Position numbers and translations under genes: made by a program | Notes under the pieces: generated by a model | What the model was told of the DNA's origin: nothing | Databases searched by the model: none | What the model saw: only the letters and a program-made list of their open reading frames with translations | Origin: JBBAAW01 sp964574405 | GTDB lineage: Bacteria; Patescibacteriota; WWE3; UBA101185; UBA10185 | Assembly: GCA_964574405.1 (NCBI GenBank) | Contig: CAZNNN010000002.1 | Coordinates: 1-56,219, forward strand | Direction of reading: 5' to 3' | Length of the DNA: 56,219 nucleotides | Part shown: positions 40,285-48,562 of the stretch, piece after piece | How the letters are laid out: every line of letters starts with the position of its first letter | How positions within the stretch are numbered: the first letter of the stretch is position 1

Positions 40285-40833
40285 TTAAATCTGTAAAATT
40301 TCCTCTTTCTTCTTATCACTAAGTACTTCCGCCCGCCTTACATAATCCTTAACAATCTCCTCCACCTCTTCTTTTTGATTAAATTTATCGTCTTCGCCAA
40401 TCTCTTTGTCGCCAAAAGCTTTGTCCACCTGCTTCATGGCATCCTGCCTGATACTCCTCATAGAATTTTTGCAGTCCTCCAGTTTAACACCCGCCATCTT
40501 GCTCATTTCTTTGCGTCGATCCTCCGTTAAAGCGGGAATAGGCATTTTTACACTATCCCCACCTACTATGGGGTTTACTCCCAGAGAACTCTCGCGCAAG
40601 GCTTTTTCAATGTCTTTTAAGAGCGACCTATCCCAGGGAGCAATCAAAATAGTTTGGGGCTCCGGCACGGAAATTGATCCCACTTCTTTTATTTTCATCC
40701 TACCTCCGTAAGCTTCTAGCTCTATGTTTTCTACCAACGCCGTAGAAGCTCTACCTGTATGAATTTTGGTAAGCTCGCCCACAAAAAATTCCAGCGATAA
40801 AGTAAGTTTTTGGTTTAACTCCTTAAAAAGCAT
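40285..40833 (-). CDS. frr: Ribosome recycling factor
   Basis: RRF splits post-termination ribosomes with EF-G. Its 182 aa are normal, with GRASTALVENIELEAYG and VSIPxLTEDRR-like PIPALTEDRRKEMSKM in the three-helix bundle and the DDKFNQKEEVEE hinge near the C-terminus. It precedes rseP. pyrH, which usually stands between tsf and frr, is not present; a toxin-antitoxin pair on the plus strand is found there instead. Confidence 0.96.
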   Translation of the reverse strand: MLFKELNQKLTLSLEFFVGELTKIHTGRASTALVENIELEAYGGRMKIKEVGSISVPEPQTILIAPWDRSLLKDIEKALRESSLGVNPIVGGDSVKMPIPALTEDRRKEMSKMAGVKLEDCKNSMRSIRQDAMKQVDKAFGDKEIGEDDKFNQKEEVEEIVKDYVRRAEVLSDKKKEEILQI

Positions 40834-40890
40834 CTTGATTATTATACACTACAATTTTACTATACCACCATAAATTGCTAAAATTTACCT

Positions 40891-41112
40891 ATGGAACTTA
40901 GACAAACGCTTTTTTGGGATACTAATCCGGCCAAGATTGACCTACAAAAAAATGCACCGTATGTTATTGAGCGAATTTTAGACTTTGGGTACGACGCAGA
41001 AATCCGCTGGATGTGGAACTACTATGGTAAACCGCAAATAAAGACGGTTGTAGAAAATTCTAGGTGTTTGCGCCCCAGAACAAAAAATTTTTGGGGTCTG
41101 GTGTTAGCCTAG
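40891..41112 (+). CDS. Antitoxin-like small protein (DUF6922-type)
   Basis: A 73-aa protein starting MELRQTLFWDTNPAKIDLQK. Such proteins (FWD-x-(D/N)P-x-K-ID, then an Arg/Trp-rich helix) typically precede AbiEii-type nucleotidyltransferases. Its stop is 2 nt before the next ATG, so the pair is an operon. TTTACC-like sequences upstream are weak. Antitoxin role by analogy. Confidence 0.7.
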   Translation: MELRQTLFWDTNPAKIDLQKNAPYVIERILDFGYDAEIRWMWNYYGKPQIKTVVENSRCLRPRTKNFWGLVLA

Positions 41113-41114
41113 CA

Positions 41115-41786
41115 ATGATAAACAAAGTTAAAAAACTGCATCTAAACAATTTACCTATCGAAACAAAGAAAGCTTTGGATTTTCTGTCTCAACAAGCATG
41201 GCTTAAAAAGTCCAATTGGTATTTAGCAGGTGGCACAGCGCTAGCTCTGCAAGCTGAGCATAGAAAATCCTTTGACCTTGATTTTTTTACTCAAGCCAAA
41301 AACTTTATAGGGGATCAGCTATTGGCAAATTTTTCAGATGTAGACGAATGGCACACCGATATAAATGAGCCCAATACCGTTTACGGAACTCTTCTTGGCG
41401 CTAAAGTAAGTTTTATTGCCTACCCTTTCTTTATTCCTGCGCAAGAGCCTTTGTATTACGGTTCGGTTAGAATAATCAATGCGTTGGATGTTGCAGTCAT
41501 GAAAATTATTGCCGTTTCACAAAGAGGTCGTAAGAGAGATTTTTACGACTTATTTTGGTGCGTAAAACATCTTGCGCCACTGGAAGAAATCATCCGTAAA
41601 TTGCCTACGCAATACCCTAACATCGCTCACAACTACAACCATATTCTTACCAGCTTAGTGTATTTTACAGATGCAGAAAGCGATCCTGAACCTGAAATTT
41701 ACTTTATGGCAGAGTGGAAAGAGATTAAAAATTACTTTAATACAGAAATGCCGAGAATAGCACAGAGAGTGTTAGAACTTAGTTAA
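41115..41786 (+). CDS. AbiEii/AbiGii-type nucleotidyltransferase toxin
   Basis: A 223-aa nucleotidyltransferase-fold protein. NWYLAGGTALALQAEHRKSFDLDFFT (about residue 32-57) has the GG-T-A and D-x-D active site; SQRGRKRDFYDLFW is the later signature. AbiEii enzymes block tRNA or other targets by adding nucleotides. ATG 41115 (MINKVKKL) is chosen; the frame extends back to 41064 inside the antitoxin gene. Lies between frr and tsf. Confidence 0.85.
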   Translation: MINKVKKLHLNNLPIETKKALDFLSQQAWLKKSNWYLAGGTALALQAEHRKSFDLDFFTQAKNFIGDQLLANFSDVDEWHTDINEPNTVYGTLLGAKVSFIAYPFFIPAQEPLYYGSVRIINALDVAVMKIIAVSQRGRKRDFYDLFWCVKHLAPLEEIIRKLPTQYPNIAHNYNHILTSLVYFTDAESDPEPEIYFMAEWKEIKNYFNTEMPRIAQRVLELS

Positions 41787-41804
41787 TGTTGAAACAGCAA
41801 TTTA

Positions 41805-42260
41805 TTATTTTACTGAATAACGAACAAAAGCGCGGATTTCTATTTTTTCACCTAATTTAACTACGGTTTCTTTTATTAAATCGCCTATTTTTTTACTCCC
41901 GTCACGCACATATTCCGACTCTGTTAATGTTGCCACATCGGTATAATCTTCGGTAGCTACCTGCATAGCAATTTCCTTGCCCAGTTTTTGAAATTCCTCG
42001 GTTTTTGCCACAAAATCGGTTTCGCACCCAAGTAGTAACAGGCTTCCCACTTTAGCGCCAGTATGAATGTAAGAAAAGACCAACCCCTCCCCTGCTAACT
42101 TATCCGATCTTTTTTCAAGCTTGGCTAAACCTTTGTCCATTAGTATTTTTGCCGATTTTTCAAGATCTCCACCTGTTTCTTCCAAAACTTTCTTAGCATC
42201 CATTACTCCCGCCCCAGTTTGTTCTCTTAACTTTTTTATTTGGTCAATATTTATACTCAT
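41805..42260 (-). CDS. tsf: Elongation factor Ts, short form
   Basis: EF-Ts recharges EF-Tu with GTP. The N-terminal UBA-like domain (KKLREQTGAGVMDAKKVL) and the Tu-contact segment CETDFVAKT are present. With 151 aa it lacks the second core subdomain and coiled coil of the 283-aa E. coli protein, as in Thermus-like short forms but smaller still. It overlaps rpsB by 4 nt; the rpsB-tsf pair is conserved. Confidence 0.95.
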   Translation of the reverse strand: MSINIDQIKKLREQTGAGVMDAKKVLEETGGDLEKSAKILMDKGLAKLEKRSDKLAGEGLVFSYIHTGAKVGSLLLLGCETDFVAKTEEFQKLGKEIAMQVATEDYTDVATLTESEYVRDGSKKIGDLIKETVVKLGEKIEIRAFVRYSVK

Positions 42261-43192
42261 TCTACATCCTTAGCCTTTTTTACAAGCTTTTTAACTTGAG
42301 TAACTTTTTTGGTCGGTTTCTTTTTTGTAACTTCTTTTTTGACTTCAACGGAGGGCTTTATCTCCACAGAGGGTAGTGCACCGATACTTTGATCTTCAAG
42401 TATAATTTCCTCTACCGTTCTGGGTGCTTCCGATGTGGTTACCTGGGGAACTTTATCACCGTCACCTTTTTTGGCATTATCTATCGATTTAGCTTTTTCA
42501 TATTCTTTGTAACCTTCCTCCACACAATCGGCTAAGACTTTAAGAATTTTCCCCACCGATTTTGCCGCGTCGTCATTACCGGGAATAACCTTTAAAATCC
42601 CTGTAGGATCAGAATTAGTATCTATCAACGCCACCACTGGCACATCAAAAATCCGGCACTCATTTATGGCGGTGCGCTCGCGTTTGGCATCAACCACCAC
42701 CACCGCCTGGGGCTCACCTTTAAGTCCAACCACACCGCCAAAAAACTTTTCAAGCCTAATAATTTCTCGGTCAATTAAAAGTCGCTCTTTTTTGGTGTAC
42801 ATGGCAAGATCCCCCGCGTCGCGCTTCTTTTTAAGACTTACTAATTTATCGATGCTTTTTTTAATAATTTTATAATTAGTTATAGTACCGCCCATCCATC
42901 TCTCATTCATAAAAAATGCTCCGCACCGCAATGCCTCATCCTTGGCAATTTGCGCTACTTGCTTTTTAGTACACACAAAGATAACTTGCCCACCTTTTAC
43001 CGCCACATCAAACAGATATTCCCCCGCATCTTTAAGAAGTTTTTGGGTTTGATCTAGATCCAAAATATGCACTCCGTTTTTGGCGGCATAGATATACCGC
43101 TCCATTTTGGGATTCCATTTATTAACGGAATGCCCAAAGTGAGCCCCCGTCTCTAAAAGTTCTTCAACTGTTGGAAATCTGTAATTGTTCAT
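42257..43192 (-). CDS. rpsB: Ribosomal protein uS2 with C-terminal extension
   Basis: uS2 binds late to the 30S subunit. Residues 1-235 match the family (VEELLETGAHFGHSVNKWNP, FVCTKKQVAQIA, NERWMGGTITNY, IDTNSDPTGI). Residues ~240-311 are an added tail with acidic stretches and a terminal Lys/Val-rich run (KKEVTKKKPTKKVTQVKK), probably disordered and RNA-binding. A promoter (TTGATT-N16-TATTAT) and a leader hairpin precede it. Co-translated with tsf. Confidence 0.96.
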   Translation of the reverse strand: MNNYRFPTVEELLETGAHFGHSVNKWNPKMERYIYAAKNGVHILDLDQTQKLLKDAGEYLFDVAVKGGQVIFVCTKKQVAQIAKDEALRCGAFFMNERWMGGTITNYKIIKKSIDKLVSLKKKRDAGDLAMYTKKERLLIDREIIRLEKFFGGVVGLKGEPQAVVVVDAKRERTAINECRIFDVPVVALIDTNSDPTGILKVIPGNDDAAKSVGKILKVLADCVEEGYKEYEKAKSIDNAKKGDGDKVPQVTTSEAPRTVEEIILEDQSIGALPSVEIKPSVEVKKEVTKKKPTKKVTQVKKLVKKAKDVE

Positions 43193-43196
43193 TTTT

Positions 43197-43251
43197 GCTC
43201 TGCAAAAAAAACTTTGCTAGAGCATAATATCATAAACTGTAAGGTAATCAA
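43197..43251 (-). promoter_or_regulatory. rpsB promoter and leader hairpin
   Basis: TTGATT (43246-43251), 16 bp, TATTAT (43224-43229). The ~35-nt leader folds as GCTCT-A-GCAAA with TTTGC-AGAGC (43213-43223 with 43197-43206), ending 4 nt before the ATG. Its position suggests uS2 or another regulator controls translation. Confidence 0.55.
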
Positions 43252-43658
43252 GCTGTTGGTAGAAAATTGTTACCCATCATCGTGAGTTTTTCATCGTAGG
43301 TAAGAAGTTGGCTGTTTAATCTACGCGCCTCTAGATGAAGATAGATATCTACTAGATCCAGGGGTAAATTAGCAAATCGCTGTAAAAGTTCGTAAACCAC
43401 ATCCTTATGCGAGTCGTAAATATCTACATTTTCAAGCAGGATAATATACAAAATGTTGTCTACAATTTCAGCTCTCTTCATTTTGTAATACTTTTCAAGT
43501 ATCCAAACTACCTCTTGAATAACCAAGATAGAGATAAGTGCAGTTTTTTCCTTTTTCACAATCTGCTTAAAAAACTTTTCGCTTTTGGCATACTTTTCAG
43601 GGTCGTCCCTAATAATAAAACGGAGAATAATATTGGAATCAATAACTACTTCATTCAT
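43248..43658 (-). CDS. PIN-domain toxin, third pair
   Basis: A 136-aa PIN ribonuclease starting MNEVVIDSNIILRFI (first Asp). VIQEVVWILEKYY carries the Glu, LVDIYLHLEAR and LLTYDEKL the other acids. ATG 43658 overlaps the AbrB antitoxin stop by 8 nt. The frame continues upstream without conservation. Confidence 0.85.
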   Translation of the reverse strand: MNEVVIDSNIILRFIIRDDPEKYAKSEKFFKQIVKKEKTALISILVIQEVVWILEKYYKMKRAEIVDNILYIILLENVDIYDSHKDVVYELLQRFANLPLDLVDIYLHLEARRLNSQLLTYDEKLTMMGNNFLPTA

Positions 43659-43926
43659 TTGCCAACTCCTTAGCAACAATTTGTGAGGTGACCTGGCTTA
43701 TTTGGCTGTCGCTCAACTTTTTTTTATCCTTAGCCAAGGTTCTAGCATATATGCCCGCTCTTTTGGCTATTATGCTAATAGGATCCCTGTGAATGGGTCT
43801 TAAATAGATATTTCCGTTGGACTCAATATTTATTAAAATTCTGTCACCAGCACCAAGCGATAATTGATCTAGTAAGTTTTTAGACAATGTTATTTGATTT
43901 TTTGACGAAATTTTTGATATCTGCAT
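43651..43926 (-). CDS. AbrB-type antitoxin, third pair
   Basis: A 91-aa protein. ISKISSKNQITLSKNLLDQL with GDRILINIESNGNIYLRP is the SpoVT-AbrB swapped hairpin; the C-terminal helices (SDSQISQVTSQIVAKELANE) would contact the toxin. ATG 43926 (MQISKIS) fits the domain start. The region upstream has repeated CTTTTGTCAAAAG-like sequences (43970, 44049) that may be operators shared with the divergent gene. Confidence 0.8.
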   Translation of the reverse strand: MQISKISSKNQITLSKNLLDQLSLGAGDRILINIESNGNIYLRPIHRDPISIIAKRAGIYARTLAKDKKKLSDSQISQVTSQIVAKELANE

Positions 43927-44068
43927 AGGTAACTTATACCACCCCACTTTGTTTTTGTCAAGCAGCTTTACTTTTGTCAAAAGGAACTACTCTCATCAAA
44001 CTACTTTACTAGTACCAACCCACTTTACTTTTCAAATTCACCTTTGGTTTTGTCAAAAAGAAGTATTG

Positions 44069-44097
44069 TTGATTTATTCGTTTGTACAAGGTATAAA
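44069..44097 (+). promoter_or_regulatory. Promoter of phosphotransferase gene
   Basis: TTGATT (44069-44074), 17 bp, TATAAA (44092-44097), 6 nt to ATG 44104: leaderless. Confidence 0.6.
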
Positions 44098-44103
44098 ATC
44101 AAC

Positions 44104-44916
44104 ATGCAAGATGCAAATCAAAAATATATTTCTGGACTCAAGGAGTATCATCACAAACTAGAGAATTTTGTTCGGGAATCTTACCTTATTGACCCAAAAT
44201 ACCTAGAGGTTATTTCTTGGGGCTACCACACTACGGCAATTTATATTAAGGCGAACGACAATAAAGAATACCTCTTGAGGCTTGCTGACTGGAGTGAGAA
44301 AAAAGAAAAGGGCATTTTAAAGGATATCGAACTATCAAACAAGTTGCGTGGGGTTATCCCCACACCCGTATACATTAAAAACCACAGCGGTAATTATATC
44401 TGTCGATTTGAAGATAAAATTTTACGACTTTCACACTACATCTCCGGGCTTGCCCCGTTGGACATGGATTTTAATATTTTAGAGCAAATGGTTACTGTAT
44501 TAAAGAAAATCCACGCCACTACTCACGCCGATTCTCTCTGTAACGGCGTTTTACTTCATGGGGATCTAACCCCCCACAATGTTTTGGTATCCTTTGGAAA
44601 AGTTGTGGCAATAATGGATTTTGAACTGTTGTTTGTTGGACCGCGAGAATGGGATCTAGCAAGAACAGCTTTTTTTAGCTGGAACTATATGAAGAATGCA
44701 TTATTTGAACAAGTCGCTCAATTTGTACTAGAGAAATATGGCTACGACTCTATAAATTCCAACCTATTTTTTAAATACGCGGTAGAAAATGCTCAAAAAC
44801 ACCTAGATTCCGTGGAAAAACATCGTAACGACTACGATCGACAGGAAGATTGGGAAAAAGATCACGATTTTGCCACCAAGCAGATTGCTTCACTTCGTTC
44901 TTGTCCCGCCCAATGA
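44104..44916 (+). CDS. APH/ChoK-like phosphotransferase
   Basis: A 270-aa kinase-fold enzyme of the aminoglycoside phosphotransferase/choline kinase superfamily. LLHGDLTPHNVLV (about 158-170) holds the catalytic Asp-x4-Asn loop, and IMDFELLFVGPREWDLART (about 178-196) the metal-binding Asp. The substrate may be a small alcohol or sugar, not necessarily a drug. The last 10 residues (IASLRSCPAQ) and the stop come from a palindromic repeat. ATG 44104 (MQDANQK) is set by the promoter; the frame is open to 44044. Confidence 0.8.
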   Translation: MQDANQKYISGLKEYHHKLENFVRESYLIDPKYLEVISWGYHTTAIYIKANDNKEYLLRLADWSEKKEKGILKDIELSNKLRGVIPTPVYIKNHSGNYICRFEDKILRLSHYISGLAPLDMDFNILEQMVTVLKKIHATTHADSLCNGVLLHGDLTPHNVLVSFGKVVAIMDFELLFVGPREWDLARTAFFSWNYMKNALFEQVAQFVLEKYGYDSINSNLFFKYAVENAQKHLDSVEKHRNDYDRQEDWEKDHDFATKQIASLRSCPAQ

Positions 44917-44917
44917 T
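44883..44917. repeat. Palindromic element at convergent gene ends
   Basis: GATTGCTTCACTTCGTTCTT then GTCCCGCCCAATGAT. It supplies the stop codon of the phosphotransferase (TGA 44914-44916) on one strand and of the thymidylate synthase gene (TGA, 44890-44892) on the other. Same sub-type as copies at 50858 and 53588. Confidence 0.75.
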
Positions 44918-46401
44918 AAAGGCTTATCTTGTTCAAAATGCAAACCTAGTTTAACAGCTGTTTCCGCCTTAGCTAGCTGCCTACCCAGATCACAAGCCGC
45001 ACCAAGATCAGAGATTAGCATCTCTTTTAATGCTGTGGCGCATAAATCTCTGGCCACTTTAGGTTTTTTTCCATCCATTTTTAATGTAGTTAAAGGTTTT
45101 GTCCCATCCGGAGAAAAAAACTCGGCAATAATGTCATCGCCCTCAACCTTAATAATGTAGTAACTTCTAGGATCATAGGTACAGGTTCTAGCTAACGAGT
45201 CGTTTTTTTCTATCACCAGAGAGGCTAAATCCCAATCCCCCTCGTAAATTTCCGCGATATGGGAAATGGTGGTTAAACTACCCACATTCTTACCAATTTT
45301 GTGCGCCAACCCCTCCTGAAACTTTCTTAGGGCAAAGGCATTTAACGACCAAGCTCCGTACATATCATTATTTCTAAAAATGGCGGTCATATAAAGCGCG
45401 TTCCCCATACACTGGGCTAAAAGCATCACTAAACACGGCACTTTCCAACCTTTGGTCTGCCCCAATGCCGATATCGAGTTGCCTTTTGGCGGAAAGTTGT
45501 CTGTATTTACCTCCCACAAAACTGCTACCGCTCCCCTGTCGTAAGGAAATCGCTTTAATTTTTCCACCATAATTTTTTGCTGATCCACGCCACCGCCCCA
45601 ATTAAAAATCCGCTCACCGTAGGTATAGGACTCACTGCTATCCTCATTTTTACTAAAAAATCCCAGGTAGTAATTTTTTAGTGATTTTGCACTAAAAGTT
45701 AAGTACGGTTCAATTTTGGGCAACTTGGTGGACTCTTTTTCTATTACCACCGATAAATTTTGCACTTGTTTAACTTTTCCATACATCCCAGGCGTGTCCA
45801 CACCAAACCTCATAATAGTCTTTAAAACATCTAGCCAGGCATCGCCAATGTAATCTCTACGAATCTTAAAAACAGAAAGGTCGCTGGGAAAGCCTGATTT
45901 TAATTCCACTTTTTCCTCCGGAAATATCTGTGGCTCACCAAAGGGCTTTTCTGATGGAAGTTTTTGTACAAAATCCCGTACCTCCTCCAAAGGACGCATG
46001 ATCATGTTGTGTACAGAAATACTTCTTCTTAAAAGTTCCAAGGCCTCTGGCGGAATTTCTTTGTCTATTAACGCCTCATCATCTCCAACAATTCTCCATC
46101 CACCACCCCGGCTATTCCCAACAACCCCACTTTTAAAAAATTTAAGCAGAGCCTCCCCGCTCCCCTGCCTATCTGGTCCACAAATCACCAGATGTCTAAT
46201 TTTTGGGTTGGCTAGGATGTTCCTTAACAACGGATTAATACCTCTTTTGGTATAAAGTTGGCCACAAACACTGTACAACGGTGCTCCCAATACATCAGCC
46301 ACACTTTCTTTAGGCATCCACAGGGTAGCCACACCCACATTAGAATCAAAGTCGCTCACCAAAAGTCGGTCTTTAAAATAAATTGGCCAACTCACTTCCA
46401 C
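44890..46401 (-). CDS. Thymidylate synthase with MtrA-like N-domain
   Basis: A 503-aa two-domain protein. Residues ~20-140 resemble MtrA (tetrahydromethanopterin S-methyltransferase subunit A): LLRNILANPKIRHLVICG, RIVGDDEALIDKEIPPEA. Residues ~190-470 are a thymidylate synthase: catalytic Cys in KVPCLVM (about 321), FRNNDMYGAWSLNAFAL in place of RSCD-x-LG-PFN, and SLTTISHIAEIY for the HxY region. It should methylate dUMP or a related nucleotide; the deviating RSCD motif means the substrate is not certain. Overlaps the HIT-deaminase gene by 10 nt. The C-terminal LGGTRTK comes from a repeat. Confidence 0.78.
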   Translation of the reverse strand: MEVSWPIYFKDRLLVSDFDSNVGVATLWMPKESVADVLGAPLYSVCGQLYTKRGINPLLRNILANPKIRHLVICGPDRQGSGEALLKFFKSGVVGNSRGGGWRIVGDDEALIDKEIPPEALELLRRSISVHNMIMRPLEEVRDFVQKLPSEKPFGEPQIFPEEKVELKSGFPSDLSVFKIRRDYIGDAWLDVLKTIMRFGVDTPGMYGKVKQVQNLSVVIEKESTKLPKIEPYLTFSAKSLKNYYLGFFSKNEDSSESYTYGERIFNWGGGVDQQKIMVEKLKRFPYDRGAVAVLWEVNTDNFPPKGNSISALGQTKGWKVPCLVMLLAQCMGNALYMTAIFRNNDMYGAWSLNAFALRKFQEGLAHKIGKNVGSLTTISHIAEIYEGDWDLASLVIEKNDSLARTCTYDPRSYYIIKVEGDDIIAEFFSPDGTKPLTTLKMDGKKPKVARDLCATALKEMLISDLGAACDLGRQLAKAETAVKLGLHFEQDKPLSLGGTRTK

Positions 46402-47339
46402 ACACCCTCCTCCTTAATTTGCTGTATTTTGACACCATTTTTAACTAGTAGTGACTCCCCTAGTTTACCGCCCATATAGTCCGACATGTAAAAGAGTCTA
46501 CCGATTCCACATTTAGCCAAAAGTCGCGCGCATATTACACAAGGAAAGGTTGTTAGATACACATCAGTACCCTCTAGCGACACACCCACACGGGCACATT
46601 CTGCCACTGCGTATGCTTCCGCGTGGATGGAACACACCTTTTCTATGTCTTTACCCCCATGCAAATTCTCTTTTTCTCTTATACACTCCCCATTTTTACA
46701 ATAAATCTCGCCCGGCAAAGTGGCATTCCAACCCTCCGCAACAACCTTACCGTTTTTAACCATCACGCATCCGGTTTTATATCCGCATGTGGACTTGTTG
46801 CACAGCAAACACGCCCGCTTCATATAATCGATGTTGTTGCCCACAGTAGCGGGGCGGGTCTCCCCATTGGAACAGTCGTGTGCACGGAGTTTAACTGCAA
46901 CATCCAGTGACGAGAGTTTCAGCTCTTGGTAATTGTAACAAATACCTTTCTGGTTGCGCTCCAAAAACCCCGGAACGCATGGCATAATATGAAGATGCAG
47001 ATGACCCAAGCTTTTTCCGCTACCTACACCGCCCTCTCGATATAATATATTGGAATCTTCTATACCAAAACCCTTTTTTAATAAATCAATACCCAGGGTC
47101 GTCAATTTACCAACAGCAACCCATTCCATAGCTGTAAGTTCATGGAATTTCTCAATATGTCGCCTGGGAATTATTAATACATGCCCGTCCAAATAAGGAA
47201 AAAGGTTTACGGTTAAAACCATCCCACCCTCCTCCGCAATAATATACTTATCTTTTAGGTCGCAAAAAACGCATTTATCCAGCGCGCTCACCGCCCTATC
47301 GTACCGATCACTAACCCGTGGATTACCTACTTTTGCCAT
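46392..47339 (-). CDS. HIT domain fused to dCMP deaminase
   Basis: A 315-aa fusion. The N-terminal HIT hydrolase (about 15-150) has CVFCDLKD and GHLHLHIMP (about 111-119). The C-terminal zinc deaminase (about 175-310) has HAEAYAVAE (about 238) and FPCVICARLLAKCGI (about 263) plus an extra Cys-rich start (CLLCNKSTCGYKTGC), as in dCMP deaminases. dCMP deaminase makes dUMP, the substrate of the thymidylate synthase encoded next (10-nt overlap). The HIT part may remove side products; that is a guess. It overlaps the tandem cytidylyltransferase gene by 17 nt. Confidence 0.88.
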   Translation of the reverse strand: MAKVGNPRVSDRYDRAVSALDKCVFCDLKDKYIIAEEGGMVLTVNLFPYLDGHVLIIPRRHIEKFHELTAMEWVAVGKLTTLGIDLLKKGFGIEDSNILYREGGVGSGKSLGHLHLHIMPCVPGFLERNQKGICYNYQELKLSSLDVAVKLRAHDCSNGETRPATVGNNIDYMKRACLLCNKSTCGYKTGCVMVKNGKVVAEGWNATLPGEIYCKNGECIREKENLHGGKDIEKVCSIHAEAYAVAECARVGVSLEGTDVYLTTFPCVICARLLAKCGIGRLFYMSDYMGGKLGESLLVKNGVKIQQIKEEGVWK

Positions 47340-48531
47340 TTTCTTCCTTTAATTGTCCGTTTTCCAGAAGCATAGCCTTAAATTTATCATCTTGCATGCA
47401 CTCGCCAAAAATCTCCTTTACTTTTTTATACGCCATTTTGTTAATAATAGTGGACGACGACAAAAAAGGCGACTGACGAGGTTCTAAAACCACTTTTCCG
47501 CCATAGCCTTTTACAATTTTATATTCTTCGCTTTGTTTAATACCTTTATTCCAATCTTCATCTACGGTAAAAAATACGGCGGGTTTGAGTATCTCCAAGG
47601 TTGATGCCACGGTTTCGTCATCAAAAATATACACATAGTCAACAAAGGCCAAACTAGCTAAAACATAGGCGCGAGAAAATTCGTTAATAATTGGTCGCCC
47701 GTAACCTTTTTTAGCACTAATTTTAGTGTCGCACGGAATTCCAACAATTAAAGTGTCTCCAAGTAGCGAGGCTTTTTTAATAAACCGTGTGTGCCCCACA
47801 TGCAACAAATCGTACGACCCCGAAACAAATACGGTATTTTTCTTGCCTGCTAACTCTAAAAGCTCCAAAGGATTTTTGTAAATTAGTTTTGATGGATTAA
47901 ACGCTTTAACATTATTTGGCGTCTGATTACCGTAATCGGCAGGTTTAAAATCAGAAATGGTATTAAGTCCAAAATTAATGTTTTTTGACCATAGATAAGA
48001 AGCCACAATCTCCATAAATCTAACATTAGCAATATGTTCAATTAAATCTCTAGCGCTTTTGTAGGGATTATTATCCTCCTGCACAATAAGTTTTCCTTTG
48101 TGTTTTCTAAGCAAATACCGTGCCTGGTCATCAAAATTGCCATTTTCTATTTCCTTTTGAGTAGTATAAAAAATATCCGGCTCAAGTAAAACAATTGAGG
48201 TGTGGGGCTCGCCCTCGTCTACGGTTGTTATGTAGTCAACTGACCTTAAGTAACTTAACATTTCCATTCTGGCCGACTGGTTTAGCAAGGGAAAATCCGG
48301 TCCTTTAATTTTTGTTATAGAGCGATCCGAGCACACCCCCACCACTAAAACATCCCCTAAAGCTTTAGCCTCGGATAAAAACCTACAGTGCCCCGGAGTA
48401 ATAAGTTCAAACGAGCCGGTAGTAAAAACAACCTTTTGACTCTTTTTATGAATTTTTTTCCCAAGTCTAACCAGATCTTTAAATTCAACCACCTTTGTGT
48501 GCTGTTTTTCCGCTCTTTTATGTTTTTCCAT
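47323..48531 (-). CDS. Tandem cytidylyltransferase-fold protein
   Basis: A 402-aa protein with two cytidylyltransferase-like domains (about 30-165 and 230-375). The second has the full HVGHTRF (HxGH) motif near residue 243 and SSSTIIN near the end. The first reads TPGHCRF, with the first His replaced by Thr, and KIKGPDFPLLNQSARM. The layout resembles PCYT2 and HldE-type enzymes that activate phosphoryl alcohols or sugars with CTP or ATP. The substrate is unknown. First gene of the operon with HIT-deaminase and thymidylate synthase. Confidence 0.78.
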   Translation of the reverse strand: MEKHKRAEKQHTKVVEFKDLVRLGKKIHKKSQKVVFTTGSFELITPGHCRFLSEAKALGDVLVVGVCSDRSITKIKGPDFPLLNQSARMEMLSYLRSVDYITTVDEGEPHTSIVLLEPDIFYTTQKEIENGNFDDQARYLLRKHKGKLIVQEDNNPYKSARDLIEHIANVRFMEIVASYLWSKNINFGLNTISDFKPADYGNQTPNNVKAFNPSKLIYKNPLELLELAGKKNTVFVSGSYDLLHVGHTRFIKKASLLGDTLIVGIPCDTKISAKKGYGRPIINEFSRAYVLASLAFVDYVYIFDDETVASTLEILKPAVFFTVDEDWNKGIKQSEEYKIVKGYGGKVVLEPRQSPFLSSSTIINKMAYKKVKEIFGECMQDDKFKAMLLENGQLKEENGKSR

Positions 48532-48562
48532 GCTTAAAATTTGTATTTTAATACTTTGTATT

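Noticed and set aside
44104..44916. Antibiotic resistance gene
   Set aside because: Only the kinase fold is shared with aminoglycoside phosphotransferases; no evidence for drug substrates.
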